Positions 7,676 through 17,034 of a DNA stretch of 64,000 nucleotides are shown here, one piece after another. Made by a program: the position numbers and the translations under genes. The DNA lies in the NCBI RefSeq assembly GCF_001693515.2, contig NZ_CP042968.1, positions 4,464,001 through 4,528,000 of the forward strand. Direction: 5' to 3'. The notes under the pieces were generated by a model, which made no database searches, was not told the DNA's origin, and saw nothing but the letters and a program-made list of their open reading frames with translations. The stretch's first letter is position 1. Every line of letters starts with the position of its first letter. The stretch is from Bradyrhizobium paxllaeri. GTDB lineage: Bacteria > Pseudomonadota > Alphaproteobacteria > Rhizobiales > Xanthobacteraceae.

Positions 7676-7933
7676 ATGATCAAGGCTTTTTCTGCAGTCG
7701 CTGCTGCCGCCTTCGTCGCTGCCGCGCTGACCGTCCTGCCCGGCTTTGCCCCGCAGGTCGAAGCCAGCGTGCCGCAGGCGCTGGCCAAGGGCGACCGCCT
7801 GCCGGTCCGCACCGTCGGCAAGGATTGCTCGCAGCAGGCCTGGCCGAATTTCGAGGCCTCCTGCCTCCGCACCGCTGGCTCCAATGCAGGTGTTCGTGAA
7901 GCCCGTCTGGTGACCGCCGACCGCACCCCGTAA
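7676..7933 (+). CDS. Small secreted hypothetical protein
   Basis: 85 residues. The ATG at 7676 has AGGGGA just upstream and begins a signal peptide (MIKAFSAVAAAAFVAAALTV, then LPGFAPQVEA). The mature peptide is about 55 residues with two Cys (GKDCSQQAWPNFEASCLRT), probably a disulfide. Peptides of this form, with the KDCSQQAWPNFEASCLR core, recur in Bradyrhizobium-type genomes without assigned function. It stands alone between divergent coaD and the cyclase fusion gene. Confidence 0.7.
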   Translation: MIKAFSAVAAAAFVAAALTVLPGFAPQVEASVPQALAKGDRLPVRTVGKDCSQQAWPNFEASCLRTAGSNAGVREARLVTADRTP

Positions 7934-8178
7934 CGGCAAGATTTGGTTCCGCCCCCCACCTCCAAGGAACCCCAGTGATGGCGAGCAGGGCCGGCCCCCC
8001 TCCTGCTCGCCATTTGCTTTGCAGTCACTCATTGAAGGTCGCCTGGGATTACGCCGGTAACCCGAGCCGGCCCCGACCACGGCTTTGGCGCTTGGCAAGA
8101 GCGGGATGGTGCGCTGTCGAAGGCTGCAGTAGACTTTCCCTGCGACGAGTGACCGCCCCTCTTCCGCGGGAGGTCGAT

Positions 8179-11100
8179 GTGGACATAGCGGATTGGCTGC
8201 GCCGCCTCGGGTTGCATCAGTACGAGAGCGTGTTTCGCGAGAACGATGTAGACACGGAGACCCTGCCCAGCTTGACGGCAGACGATCTTCGTGAACTCGG
8301 CATCACATCGCTTGGCCACCGCAAGAAACTACTCTCGGCCATCGCCGCACTATCCCCGACATCCGCCAGGGCTCCGGAGAGCGATCGCGCGCCGCCGGCG
8401 GAGGTCAGCACTTCACGACCGTCGGCCAAAACGCGGCCCGCCGAGCGTCGCCATCTGACGGTTATGTTCGTCGACCTCGTCGGTTCGACCGCGCTTTCGG
8501 TGCGCCTCGATCCTGAGGAATTGAGGGACGTCCTTGCCGCCTATCACCAGGCCGTAGCGGCCGAGGTGGGCCGCTTCGAGGGATACATCGCCAAGCTCAT
8601 GGGCGATGGCGTGCTGATCTATTTCGGCTGGCCGCAGGCACATGAGGACGAGGCCGAACGTGCAGTGCGCAGCGGGCTTGCCATTGTGGAAGCCGTAGAG
8701 GGGTTGGAGAAACGAGCCGGCGTAGCTCTGTCGGCGCGTGTGGGGATTGCGACCGGGCTGGTCGTGGTCGGCGACCTGATCGGGGAAGGCGCGGCCCAGG
8801 AAGAGGGCGTGGTGGGCGCGACGCCCAACCTCGCCGCACGGCTGGAGCAGCTTGCCGAACCCGGCACTGTGGTGATCTCCGAGAGCACACGGCGGCTTCT
8901 TGGCGGCTGGTTCACAATCAATGATCTGGGACCGCAACAGCTCAAGGGGATCGAGGCCCCGGTAAGCGCTTTCCGCGTTGTCGGCGAAGCGACGGCCGAA
9001 GGACGGTTCGAGGCCCTGCGGCGGTCCGATGTTGGCCCGCTGATCGGTCGCGAAAACGAACTCGCTTTGCTCTTCGACCGATGGGAGATGGCGAAAGGCG
9101 GTGAGGGTCAGGTCGTGCTGCTGTCCGGCGAGGCCGGAATCGGCAAGTCGCGAATTGTGCTCGCGCTTCGTGAGCGCCTGCGAAACGAACCTCGCCTCCG
9201 CATCGGATATTACTGTTCGCCCCACCATCTGAACAGCGCGCTCTGGCCGGTGATCGCCCAGCTCCAGCGTGCGGCGGGGTACCTTCGCGAAGACACGCCG
9301 TCATTGAAGCTCGAGAAGCTGGAGCACCTTCTCGGCCAGGCCGGCGGGTTTGGCGAGGACGCCGTGCCATTGCTTGCCGAGCTGATCGGGCCGCCGCTCG
9401 ACGGGAGCTACGCAGCGCCAAGAGGAACGCCGCAGGAAAAGAAGGCGCGACTGTTCGGCATTCTCCTGGCCCAGATGGAGAGGCTGTCGCGGCAGCGCCC
9501 AATGTTGATGGTCCTGGAAGACGCGCATTGGCTCGATCCGACCTCGGAGGAGTTGTTCGAACGCGTGGTGGACAGGATCCGCGGGCTGCCAATACTTCTC
9601 GTCGTAACGTTGCGGCCCGACGGGCCGACGCCCTGGACGAATTTCCCGCACGTCACATCGCTGAGCCTCAACCGGCTCGGGCGCCCGGCGTCCCGAACGC
9701 TCATCCAGATGGCCGCGGGTGAGCGGGCGCTGCCGCCAATAGTGATCGAGACCATTCTCTCCCGCACGGAGGGCGTTCCGCTGTTCGTCGAGGAGTTGAC
9801 GAAAGCGGTCCTTGAAGCGGCGATCTGGAAGGCGACAGACGGCGATGGCGATCGCGAGCTTGCCGGTCCGCTTCCGCCACTCGCTATCCCCGCGACGTTG
9901 CAGGATTCGCTGATGGCGCGTCTCGATCGGTTGGCTCCGGCGCGCGAGGTCGCGCAGATCGCTGCGTGCATCGGCCGTGAGTTCGAGGAGGATGTCGTGG
10001 CCGCGATCGCCGGATATGCAGGGCCGCAGCTGGCGGCGGCACTCGGTCAACTGTGCCAGGCGGGACTTATACAGCGACGTGGAACGCCGCCGCACCATGC
10101 CTACAGTTTCAAGCACGCGCTCGTCCGCGATGCGGCCTACGCCACCCTGCTCAAATCGTCGCGTCAGCAGCTGCATGCGCGGATCGCGCAGGCGATCGAG
10201 CGGTTGCGGCCGGAGATTGCAACGGGGCAGCCCGAGATCGTTGCCCATCATTTCATCGAAGGCGGCCTCCCCGACCAGGGAGCAATTTATCTGCTGGCCG
10301 CCGGTCGGCTGGCAAAGGCGCGGCACGCCGCCAGAGAAGCGGTCTCACAGCTTGAAACGTGCCTGCGGCTCACCACCCGTGGTCGGGACGATGCGGCGCC
10401 GACCGATCGGCGCACCGAGCACGAGTGCCTCCTGATGCTGGGCGACTTGGCCGGCGTCGATGACGACCTTGATCGAGCGAACAACTATTATGAGCGCGCC
10501 CTGGCGCTCGGCGAAACCGATGCCGACCGTAACCGCGCGCTCAACTGCATTCACCGCGCCCGAGACACCGAGCGGGACGGCGCGCGGCTCGTCTTCTACG
10601 AGCACGGCAGTGGCAAGCCGGCGATCGTATTCATCAATCCGATCGTCTACGGGCTGGCGACCTTTGAACCCATTCTTGAGCAGCTTTGCCAGGAATTCCG
10701 TGTCATCACCGTCGACTGCCGGGGCGCCGGACGATCCGACCCTCTGGTGCGCCCGTATTTGACTCTGCAACACATGGAGGACCTGCGGGCGATCATCCAG
10801 GCGGCCGACGCCGCCCCGATCGTTGGCGTTGGCATCTCGCGCGGCTCCAACCTGCTTATCCAGCTTGCCCACAAGCACCCGGAACTCGTCGGAAAGATCA
10901 TGATGGTGGGCACGCCGTTGATCGGAGCGGACGGGCGCCCGATACTTAACCCGGATTACATGGCGTTTCGTGCTGAGATGGCGCTTCGCGAGGACGCGTA
11001 TAGTCGGGGTGCCATTGAGGAATTAATTCGTGTGCACAATCGCTACGTCTACAGCGAGCCAGATACCGACGAGTTGCGGCGGATGGCCGCCGAGCGCGTC

Positions 11101-11403
11101 TGCAGGCTGCCAATGGAGACGATCCTCAGCTTCTACGATCGGGATCCGGACTTGGACATCGCGCCATTGCTTGAATCAATCGCCGTGCCAACGCTCGTCG
11201 CCCACGGGCGAGAAGACCAATTGATTCCCCACAGTGCGAGCGAATTCATTGCGTCCCGCATCCCCGGAGCGCAACTCTATATCTTTGACGGCAAGGGACA
11301 CAACCCCATGTTCTCGGCCACCAACGAGTTTTGCGACGTTCTTCGCAATTTCATTCGCACGGGACGCGCGGAAAGAACGTCTCGGGGACCGTTGGCGGCG
11401 TGA
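8179..11403 (+). CDS. SAM domain / class III adenylate cyclase / AAA ATPase / alpha-beta hydrolase fusion
   Basis: 1074 residues. The GTG at 8179 is preferred: GGGAGG lies 5 nt upstream and it gives the usual N-terminus, DIADWLRRLGLHQYE. Domains: SAM (about 1-60); class III cyclase (about 90-270; metal Asp in MFVDLVGST and MGDGVLIYFG, GATPNLAARLE); a STAND/AAA-type ATPase (about 285-560; P-loop GEAGIGKSR near 316, Walker B MLMVLEDAHWLDP); a helical TPR-like region (560-800); and an alpha/beta hydrolase (about 802-1060) with Ser in GISRGSN (near 887), Asp in GREDQ and His in GKGHNP. It probably makes cAMP under ATPase control. The intact hydrolase triad on such a protein is uncommon. Confidence 0.88.
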   Translation: MDIADWLRRLGLHQYESVFRENDVDTETLPSLTADDLRELGITSLGHRKKLLSAIAALSPTSARAPESDRAPPAEVSTSRPSAKTRPAERRHLTVMFVDLVGSTALSVRLDPEELRDVLAAYHQAVAAEVGRFEGYIAKLMGDGVLIYFGWPQAHEDEAERAVRSGLAIVEAVEGLEKRAGVALSARVGIATGLVVVGDLIGEGAAQEEGVVGATPNLAARLEQLAEPGTVVISESTRRLLGGWFTINDLGPQQLKGIEAPVSAFRVVGEATAEGRFEALRRSDVGPLIGRENELALLFDRWEMAKGGEGQVVLLSGEAGIGKSRIVLALRERLRNEPRLRIGYYCSPHHLNSALWPVIAQLQRAAGYLREDTPSLKLEKLEHLLGQAGGFGEDAVPLLAELIGPPLDGSYAAPRGTPQEKKARLFGILLAQMERLSRQRPMLMVLEDAHWLDPTSEELFERVVDRIRGLPILLVVTLRPDGPTPWTNFPHVTSLSLNRLGRPASRTLIQMAAGERALPPIVIETILSRTEGVPLFVEELTKAVLEAAIWKATDGDGDRELAGPLPPLAIPATLQDSLMARLDRLAPAREVAQIAACIGREFEEDVVAAIAGYAGPQLAAALGQLCQAGLIQRRGTPPHHAYSFKHALVRDAAYATLLKSSRQQLHARIAQAIERLRPEIATGQPEIVAHHFIEGGLPDQGAIYLLAAGRLAKARHAAREAVSQLETCLRLTTRGRDDAAPTDRRTEHECLLMLGDLAGVDDDLDRANNYYERALALGETDADRNRALNCIHRARDTERDGARLVFYEHGSGKPAIVFINPIVYGLATFEPILEQLCQEFRVITVDCRGAGRSDPLVRPYLTLQHMEDLRAIIQAADAAPIVGVGISRGSNLLIQLAHKHPELVGKIMMVGTPLIGADGRPILNPDYMAFRAEMALREDAYSRGAIEELIRVHNRYVYSEPDTDELRRMAAERVCRLPMETILSFYDRDPDLDIAPLLESIAVPTLVAHGREDQLIPHSASEFIASRIPGAQLYIFDGKGHNPMFSATNEFCDVLRNFIRTGRAERTSRGPLAA

Positions 11404-11430
11404 AGCAAAGCCGGGGCGAACCGTTCGCGC

Positions 11431-12204
11431 TCAGCCGCGTGATTTCGCCTTGCCGGAAGATCGCGTCGCGCGGCCATCTGCATTGCCGACGCGCTTCAGC
11501 ACCGACGTCACGACGTAGCGCCCCGCGGGATGGATGCTTTCGGAGATCTCGAACAGGCGGCCGTGCGAATCCAGATATCGCCTGATGACTTCGAGCGCGG
11601 GCGATCCGGCTTCCGCCCCCAGCGCCTTGGCGTATTCGGTCGGGATCACGGTCGCCGCCACGGTCTGATGTACTTCGGAAGCGATCACGCCGTAGCTGTC
11701 CGCAATCATGTCGCAGACCAGGCGGCGATCTTTTCGGATGTCGCTTACGGCATCCGCATAGCTCTCCTCGACATAAACATTGACCCAGGCGAGCGGCGAG
11801 CTCTTGGGCTTGGTCGACGCACGAACATACGGAATCCGCAGCCAGCGCGACCCCGGCTGACAGCCAAAGCGCCTTGCGGCCTGGCGATCCATCACGACGG
11901 TCTCGATATGCCTGATATCGCGATCCGTCGCCGCGGCGAGCTCAACGAGGTCGCTCAGTGAGCCCAGCGTCTGCTGAAAGCTCTCTTGCGGACGCTCGCG
12001 CGTCTCTACCCGTGTGCCGGAGCCCTTGCGGCGCGACACCGCCCCGAGTTCGGTGAGCCGGCGCATCGCCGCCCGCACCGTCTGCCGGCTGACATCGTAG
12101 CGCGCGGCAAGCTCGAGCTCGGTCGGGATCAGGCCGCCGACCGGGTACTGGCCGCGTTGGATCGCTTCCAGCAAATCGCGGGCGATGTCCTCGTAGATCG
12201 GCAT
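11431..12204 (-). CDS. GntR-family (HutC type) transcriptional regulator with UTRA domain
   Basis: 257 residues from the Met of MPIYEDIARDLLEAI; the frame is open upstream but runs into the divergent promoter. Residues 1-70 form the GntR winged helix (GGLIPTELELAARYDVSRQTVRAAMRRL, here split by family-typical spacing). Residues 90-235 form a UTRA ligand domain (RIPYVRAS, VNVYVEESYA, VHQTVAATVIPTEYAKALG, SPALEVIRRYLD). It is transcribed away from the lyase and tricarboxylate-binding protein genes and most likely controls them in response to their substrate. Confidence 0.88.
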   Translation of the reverse strand: MPIYEDIARDLLEAIQRGQYPVGGLIPTELELAARYDVSRQTVRAAMRRLTELGAVSRRKGSGTRVETRERPQESFQQTLGSLSDLVELAAATDRDIRHIETVVMDRQAARRFGCQPGSRWLRIPYVRASTKPKSSPLAWVNVYVEESYADAVSDIRKDRRLVCDMIADSYGVIASEVHQTVAATVIPTEYAKALGAEAGSPALEVIRRYLDSHGRLFEISESIHPAGRYVVTSVLKRVGNADGRATRSSGKAKSRG

Positions 12205-12268
12205 GTCGAACGGTTCTCGCGGGTCGGGCCGCTGCCATAGCACGGCTTCGGCGGCCCTGCACCGACGC

Positions 12269-12309
12269 TTGACAAATTTGTACGTATCAATCATATGGCC
12301 GTACATATT
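12269..12309 (+). promoter_or_regulatory. Promoter and GntR-type operator in front of the lyase gene
   Basis: TTGACA (12269-12274) and CATATG (12292-12297) are 17 nt apart, so transcription should start near 12304. Inverted half-sites AATTTGTACG (12275-12284) and CGTACATATT (12300-12309) match at 9 of 10 positions and bracket the -10 box. Binding of the divergently encoded GntR protein here would repress the lyase operon. Hexamers and repeats are seen; repressor identity is inferred. Confidence 0.6.
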
Positions 12310-12330
12310 AACAGGAAGGAAACAACGCGC

Positions 12331-13713
12331 GTGGCCAGCACGATGTTCGATAGCGCCCTTTATCGCGACGTTTTCTCGACGCCTTCGATGCGGGCGGTAT
12401 TTTCCGACGAGGCGCAGCTCAACGCCTATGTGCAGGCCGAAGTGGCGCTCGCCATTGCGCAAGGCGAAACCGGTGTGATCCCGCGCCAGGCGGCCGAGGC
12501 GATCGCGCGGCAGGCCCCGACGATCGCGCTCGATAGCGAGCAGCTGAAGCGCGACACTGAGAATGTCGGCTATCCCATCGTCGGCCTGGTCCGCCAGCTA
12601 TCGGAGCGGCTGGGCGAATCCGGCCGCTATCTCCATTGGGGCGCGACCACCCAGGACATCATGGACACGGCGACCGTGCTGCAACTGCGCGACGCGGTCG
12701 CGCTGATCGAAACCCAGCTCGCCGAGGTCATGACGACGCTCGCCGGTCTCGCCCGCCTCCACCGCGATACGCCGATGGCGGGGCGAACCCATCTGCAGCA
12801 GGCGCTGCCGATCACGTTCGGGCACAAGGCCGCGATCTGGCTGTCGGCGCTGCAACGCTCGGCCGAACGGCTCGAACAGGCCAGGCCGCGTGCCCTGCAG
12901 GCGCAGCTCGGTGGCGCGGCGGGCACGCTGGCTTCGCTCGGCGATCGCGGCCTCGATGTACGCGCAGCCTACGCCCGCGCGCTCGGTCTCGCTGAACCCG
13001 ACATCACCTGGCACGTCGCGCGCGACGGGCTGGTCGAGCTGGTCCAGACGCTGGCCGTGATCTGCGGCGCGCTCGGCAAGATCGGCTACGACGTCATGAT
13101 CCTGATGGCGACCGAGATTGGTGAGGTGTTCGAGCCGTTCTCCTCGCATCGCGGCGCCTCCTCGACCATGCCGCAGAAGCGCAACCCGATCTCCTCGGAA
13201 ATTTTGCTGGCGAACGCGAAGGCCTCGCGCGATGCCGCTTCGCTGATGCTGGACGCCATGGTGCAGGATCTCGAGCGCGCCACCGGGCCCTGGCATTGCG
13301 AATGGCTGGCCTTGCCTCAGGTCTGTCTGCTGACCTCCGGCTCGCTTTCGCAGGCGCAATTCATGCTGTCCGGACTGATCGTCGAGCCCGCGGCGATGAA
13401 GCGAAATCTCGATTCCACGCGCGGCCTGATCGTGGCCGAAGCCGTCATGATGGGCCTTGCGCCCGCGCTCGGCCGCCAGTCGGCCCATGACGAAGTCTAT
13501 GCCGCCTGCCGCGATGCGTTCGAACGTGGCGACGCGCTGCTCGATGCCTTGCTGCGGCGTCCGGCCATCGCATCCGCACTTCCGCGCGACCGGCTCGCCG
13601 CGTTGTGCGAGCCATCGAACTATCTCGGCACCGCGGGTTCGATGGTGGATCGCGTGCTCGCGCGTCAAGGCAAACGATCGACACAACACACAATAGACAT
13701 TTGGGAGGATTGA
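12331..13713 (+). CDS. Fumarase/aspartase-superfamily lyase (3-carboxymuconate cycloisomerase / adenylosuccinate-lyase-like)
   Basis: 460 residues. The GTG at 12331 is preferred: AGGAAGGA lies 10 nt upstream, and the in-frame ATG at 12295 falls before the predicted transcription start. Superfamily blocks are HWGATTQDIMDTATVLQ, MAGRTHLQQALPITFGHK and the signature SSTMPQKRNP (near residue 278). Order and length fit the PcaB/PurB group. Since purB is normally elsewhere and this gene sits with a GntR regulator and a TTT binding protein, a catabolic beta-elimination or cycloisomerase role is more likely than purine synthesis. Substrate unknown. Confidence 0.85.
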   Translation: MASTMFDSALYRDVFSTPSMRAVFSDEAQLNAYVQAEVALAIAQGETGVIPRQAAEAIARQAPTIALDSEQLKRDTENVGYPIVGLVRQLSERLGESGRYLHWGATTQDIMDTATVLQLRDAVALIETQLAEVMTTLAGLARLHRDTPMAGRTHLQQALPITFGHKAAIWLSALQRSAERLEQARPRALQAQLGGAAGTLASLGDRGLDVRAAYARALGLAEPDITWHVARDGLVELVQTLAVICGALGKIGYDVMILMATEIGEVFEPFSSHRGASSTMPQKRNPISSEILLANAKASRDAASLMLDAMVQDLERATGPWHCEWLALPQVCLLTSGSLSQAQFMLSGLIVEPAAMKRNLDSTRGLIVAEAVMMGLAPALGRQSAHDEVYAACRDAFERGDALLDALLRRPAIASALPRDRLAALCEPSNYLGTAGSMVDRVLARQGKRSTQHTIDIWED

Positions 13714-13716
13714 TTC

Positions 13717-14712
13717 ATGGCGTCTCGCACGCTCGATCGCCGCGCCGTCACGTTCGGCCTGGCTGGTGCCCTCTGCATGCCTTCGATCCTGCGCGCGCAG
13801 GCGAATTATCCGGACCGACCGATCAACGTCATCGTTCCCTTCGCCGCCGGCGGACCGACCGATGCGATCGCACGCATCTATGCCGAATTCATCTCGCGCG
13901 ACCTCGGGCAAACGCTGGTGATCGAAAACGTCGCCGGCGCCGGTGGCACGATCGGCTCGACCCGGGCCGCCCGCGCGGCACCTGACGGCTACACGATCCA
14001 GATCGGTCAGGCCGGCACGCATGTATCGAGCGTCGGGCTTTACAAAAACCTGAAATACAACCCGATCACCGATTACGAACATCTCGGACTGCTCGGCGAT
14101 CTTCCGCAGGTGCTGATCGTCAAGCGCGACCTTCCGCCTGACAACTTCAAGGCATTCGTCGATTATGTCCGCGCCAATGAATCGAAGCTCAATGTCGGCA
14201 CCGCTGGCCCCGGCTCGTCGGCGCATATGGGCGCCGCCATGCTGAACGTGCGGCTCGGCACCAAGGTCAATCTGGTTTCCTATCGCGGCACCGGCCCCGC
14301 GATGAATGATCTGATCGCGGGCCAGATCGACTACATGGTCGAAGTGTCGCTCACCGCGCTGGCCCAGATTCAGGCCAAGACCGTGCGCCCGCTGGCGGTG
14401 TTCCGCTCGGCCCGGATTTCCACCCTGCCGGATGTTCCCTCCACCAACGAGTTCGGCGTCGACGGCCTCGACTTCCCGGTCTGGCTCGGATTCCTCGCGC
14501 CCAAGGGCACGCCGCAACCGATCGTGGAGCGGCTGAACGCCTCGATCCGCAAGGCGACCCAGGACGCGACGCTACGCGCCCGCCTCGCCCCGCTGGGCCT
14601 CGAAGTGCCAGAGGATGCGGCCAACACGCCAGCCGGCTTCCGCGCCTACGTCCAGTCGGAAATCGACCGCTGGGTGCCGCTGATCCACAAGGCCGGCTTG
14701 GTCATCGATTGA
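13717..14712 (+). CDS. Tripartite tricarboxylate transporter substrate-binding protein (Bug family)
   Basis: 331 residues with a signal peptide that may be Tat-like (SRTLDRRAVTFGLAGALCM). The Bug fold follows: YPDRPINVIVPFAAGGPTD, LGQTLVIENVAGAGGTIGS, PDGYTIQIG, NVGTAGPGSSAHMGA, VSYRGTGPAMNDLIAGQIDYM. These periplasmic proteins capture carboxylates for TctAB-type membrane components, but no tctA/tctB gene is present here. Its start is 3 bp after the lyase stop, so the two are co-transcribed. The ligand is probably the lyase substrate. Confidence 0.9.
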   Translation: MASRTLDRRAVTFGLAGALCMPSILRAQANYPDRPINVIVPFAAGGPTDAIARIYAEFISRDLGQTLVIENVAGAGGTIGSTRAARAAPDGYTIQIGQAGTHVSSVGLYKNLKYNPITDYEHLGLLGDLPQVLIVKRDLPPDNFKAFVDYVRANESKLNVGTAGPGSSAHMGAAMLNVRLGTKVNLVSYRGTGPAMNDLIAGQIDYMVEVSLTALAQIQAKTVRPLAVFRSARISTLPDVPSTNEFGVDGLDFPVWLGFLAPKGTPQPIVERLNASIRKATQDATLRARLAPLGLEVPEDAANTPAGFRAYVQSEIDRWVPLIHKAGLVID

Positions 14713-14724
14713 TGGATTAGCTGA

Positions 14725-14813
14725 AGCCCGGATGGAGCGAAGCGCAATCCGGGAACGGTCTCGCCAAACCGAGAGGCTTATCCCGGGTTACGCTGCGCTT
14801 CACCCGGGCTACG
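14725..14813. repeat. Dispersed palindromic repeat, family B, copy 1
   Basis: Ends AGCCCGGATGGAGCGAAGCG and CACCCGGGCTACG enclose a region that folds back on itself, 89 bp in all. It lies just downstream of the TTT binding protein. Other copies are at 42090-42179 and 55987-56072, with a fragment at 58846-58868. Confidence 0.85.
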
Positions 14814-14982
14814 CAATAATCCGCCAAGCCTGGCGTGCCTGCCCCAAAATGACCTCTATCTTCAGTTGATGCCCTGATATCACACATGTCACTCCTTGAC
14901 GCTTCCCGGACGTGGGGGACGCCATTTTCCCGTTGCTGGCCCAAGGCGATGCGGTAGCTTGTCCGGAGACTTGGGGCAGGCA

Positions 14983-16503
14983 ATGAAAGCGGGCGGCGAA
15001 ACAACCAGATCGAAAAGCCGCACGGCGATCACGGTAAAGCACCTCCGTGCATCGAAGGCAGCGGGCGTCCCCAGCCCCGCAAAAGCGAAGGTTGCAAACG
15101 CGAAAGTCGCAAAAACAAAAGCCAAACATCCCGCCAGGACAGAAATCGAACAGCTCACCCTCGAGCTGCAGGAAGCCCGGGAGCGGCAAGCCGCGATGGC
15201 CGAGGTCTTGAGCCTCATCTCGGACTCGCCGACCGGTATCCAGGAGGTGTTCGACCGGATCGTCAAGAACGCCGCGCGGCTGTGCCAGAGCGTGCTGAGC
15301 GCCGTCTATCGCCGGGATGGCGAGCAGGTCCATCTGGTCGCCCACGACCAGTTCTCTCCGGAATCGGTGGCCGCGGTGCGCAAGGCCTACCCTGCCCCGC
15401 TAACCAGCAAGAACCTGATCTCGGTCGCCATCCGCGAGCGCCGCGTCGTGCACGAGCCTGACGTGCTCGTCTCCGGCGGCTACAGCGACCTGCAGAAAAC
15501 ATCGGGCTATCGCAGCATCCTCGTCGTGCCGATGCTGCGCGACGACGTCGCGATCGGCGCCATCGCGGTGATGCGGCTCGAGCCGCAATTATTTGCCAAG
15601 GCGCAGGTCGAGCTCCTGAAAACCTTCGCCGGTCAGGCGGTCATCGCCATCGAGAACACAAGGCTGTTCACCGAGGTCCAGGAACGCACGACGCAATTGT
15701 CGCAATCGCTGGAAGATCTCCGCGCCGCGCAGGACAGCCTGGTTCAGACCGAGAAGCTCGCCGCGCTGGGAAGGCTGGTGGCGGGCGTGGCGCATGAGCT
15801 CAACACCCCCGTCGGCACCAGCCTGACGGTTGCTTCGACATTGATCAACAAGGCCGATCGCTTTGAAGCCGACGTCGCCAGCGGCGGCGTGCGCCGCTCG
15901 AGCCTGACCGAATTCATTGCGACCAGCCGCGAGGCGGCCTCGCAAGTCATGATCAACCTCCATCATGCGATCGATCTGATCCAGTCGTTCAAGCAGGTTG
16001 CGGCCGATCGCAACGTCTCGGACCGCAGAGGTTTCAATCTCGCGGAGGTGACCGAACAGGTCGTCAAGGGACTGCGGTTCGGGCTGCGCAGAAATCTCGT
16101 GGTCAGCGTCGCATGCGAGCCCGATCTTGCCATGAACAGCTATCCCGGCCCCTACGGCCAGGTGCTCACCAACCTGGTCATCAATTCCGCGGTGCACGCC
16201 TATCCGGATGGCGCACGCGGCGCCGTCCATATCGCGGCGCAGGCCTCGGGCAAGCATAACGTCGAAGTGCTGTTCTCGGACGACGGCTGCGGCATGAGCC
16301 CGGAAATCAGACGCCAGGTGTTCGATCCCTTCTTCACGACCCGGCGCGACCAAGGCAGCACCGGCCTCGGATTGCACATCGTCCACAACATCGTGACCAA
16401 TCGCTTGGGTGGCCGGATCAATCTGGAAACCAGGCCCGGCGCGGGAACGAAAATCCGGATCATCGTGCCGCGTGAAGCGCCGCTGGCGCCACCCGCAGAG
16501 TGA
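14983..16503 (+). CDS. GAF-domain sensor histidine kinase
   Basis: 506 residues. The start at 14983 opens a Lys/Ala-rich N-terminal stretch (residues 1-50) followed by a coiled coil (EIEQLTLELQEARERQ). A GAF domain covers about 70-235. A linker coiled coil leads to the kinase core: the H-box VAGVAHELNTPVG (phospho-acceptor His), N-box NLVINSAVHAYP, G1 DDGCGMS, F-box FDPFFTT and G2 GLGLHIVHNI. There is no transmembrane helix, so it is a cytoplasmic sensor. No response regulator is adjacent, making it an orphan. Confidence 0.93.
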   Translation: MKAGGETTRSKSRTAITVKHLRASKAAGVPSPAKAKVANAKVAKTKAKHPARTEIEQLTLELQEARERQAAMAEVLSLISDSPTGIQEVFDRIVKNAARLCQSVLSAVYRRDGEQVHLVAHDQFSPESVAAVRKAYPAPLTSKNLISVAIRERRVVHEPDVLVSGGYSDLQKTSGYRSILVVPMLRDDVAIGAIAVMRLEPQLFAKAQVELLKTFAGQAVIAIENTRLFTEVQERTTQLSQSLEDLRAAQDSLVQTEKLAALGRLVAGVAHELNTPVGTSLTVASTLINKADRFEADVASGGVRRSSLTEFIATSREAASQVMINLHHAIDLIQSFKQVAADRNVSDRRGFNLAEVTEQVVKGLRFGLRRNLVVSVACEPDLAMNSYPGPYGQVLTNLVINSAVHAYPDGARGAVHIAAQASGKHNVEVLFSDDGCGMSPEIRRQVFDPFFTTRRDQGSTGLGLHIVHNIVTNRLGGRINLETRPGAGTKIRIIVPREAPLAPPAE

Positions 16504-16554
16504 CGCGAAGGGCCGGCTGCTCTCCGGGTCACAAGCGCCGGACAACGTTCGCTT

Positions 16555-16728
16555 CTAGTCGCCTTGACATGGATGCTGACTAAGCTCGCGACCCTTCTGA
16601 AGGTCAGCTTCAAGTTCCGAGATGATGACGTGTATCAGGCCCGCGGCAAGTGGATCGGTGACTTCCCGTTCCAGAAGCCGATAGCGTTCGATCTCAGTTT
16701 CAAGCTCTCTGAACTGGCGCTCTGTCAT
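16555..16728 (-). CDS. 57-residue coiled-coil small protein
   Basis: A minus-strand frame, MTERQFRELETEIERYRLL then EREVTDPLAAGLIHVIISEL and a polar tail, has strong heptad character and Glu/Leu-rich composition typical of real small alphaproteobacterial proteins. It follows the kinase gene convergently. No family name recognised. Composition and start codon support coding; expression is untested. Confidence 0.6.
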   Translation of the reverse strand: MTERQFRELETEIERYRLLEREVTDPLAAGLIHVIISELEADLQKGRELSQHPCQGD

Positions 16729-17034
16729 GACGCTTGCCCTCTGGCAAACCGACGCTTAGCCGGCCAAGTTGTTTCGCAAGAGTTTTCAGATAATTTTCTA
16801 TGGTTTCTATCTTGTGAATCCGTGCCAGCCTGCCGCGGGATCAGCACGCCTATGGGACGTTTTGAAGGCGCTCGCCTGCCGACCTTTGAGTTCCCTGGCT
16901 TAACGCCACTTGCCGAACGGGACTGATGCCCGGAATCCTACGGGGTCTATCGGTGCCCCGATTGGCACTGCCTTTGCTGTACATCTGAATGCGCCGCGAG
17001 CGCGTCCCAAACCAGATCAGCGCAGAGGCTACCT

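Noticed and set aside
12598..14517. 639-codon open frame on the minus strand opposite the lyase and TTT binding protein
   Set aside because: It spans two confidently identified genes on the other strand and has no recognisable domain.
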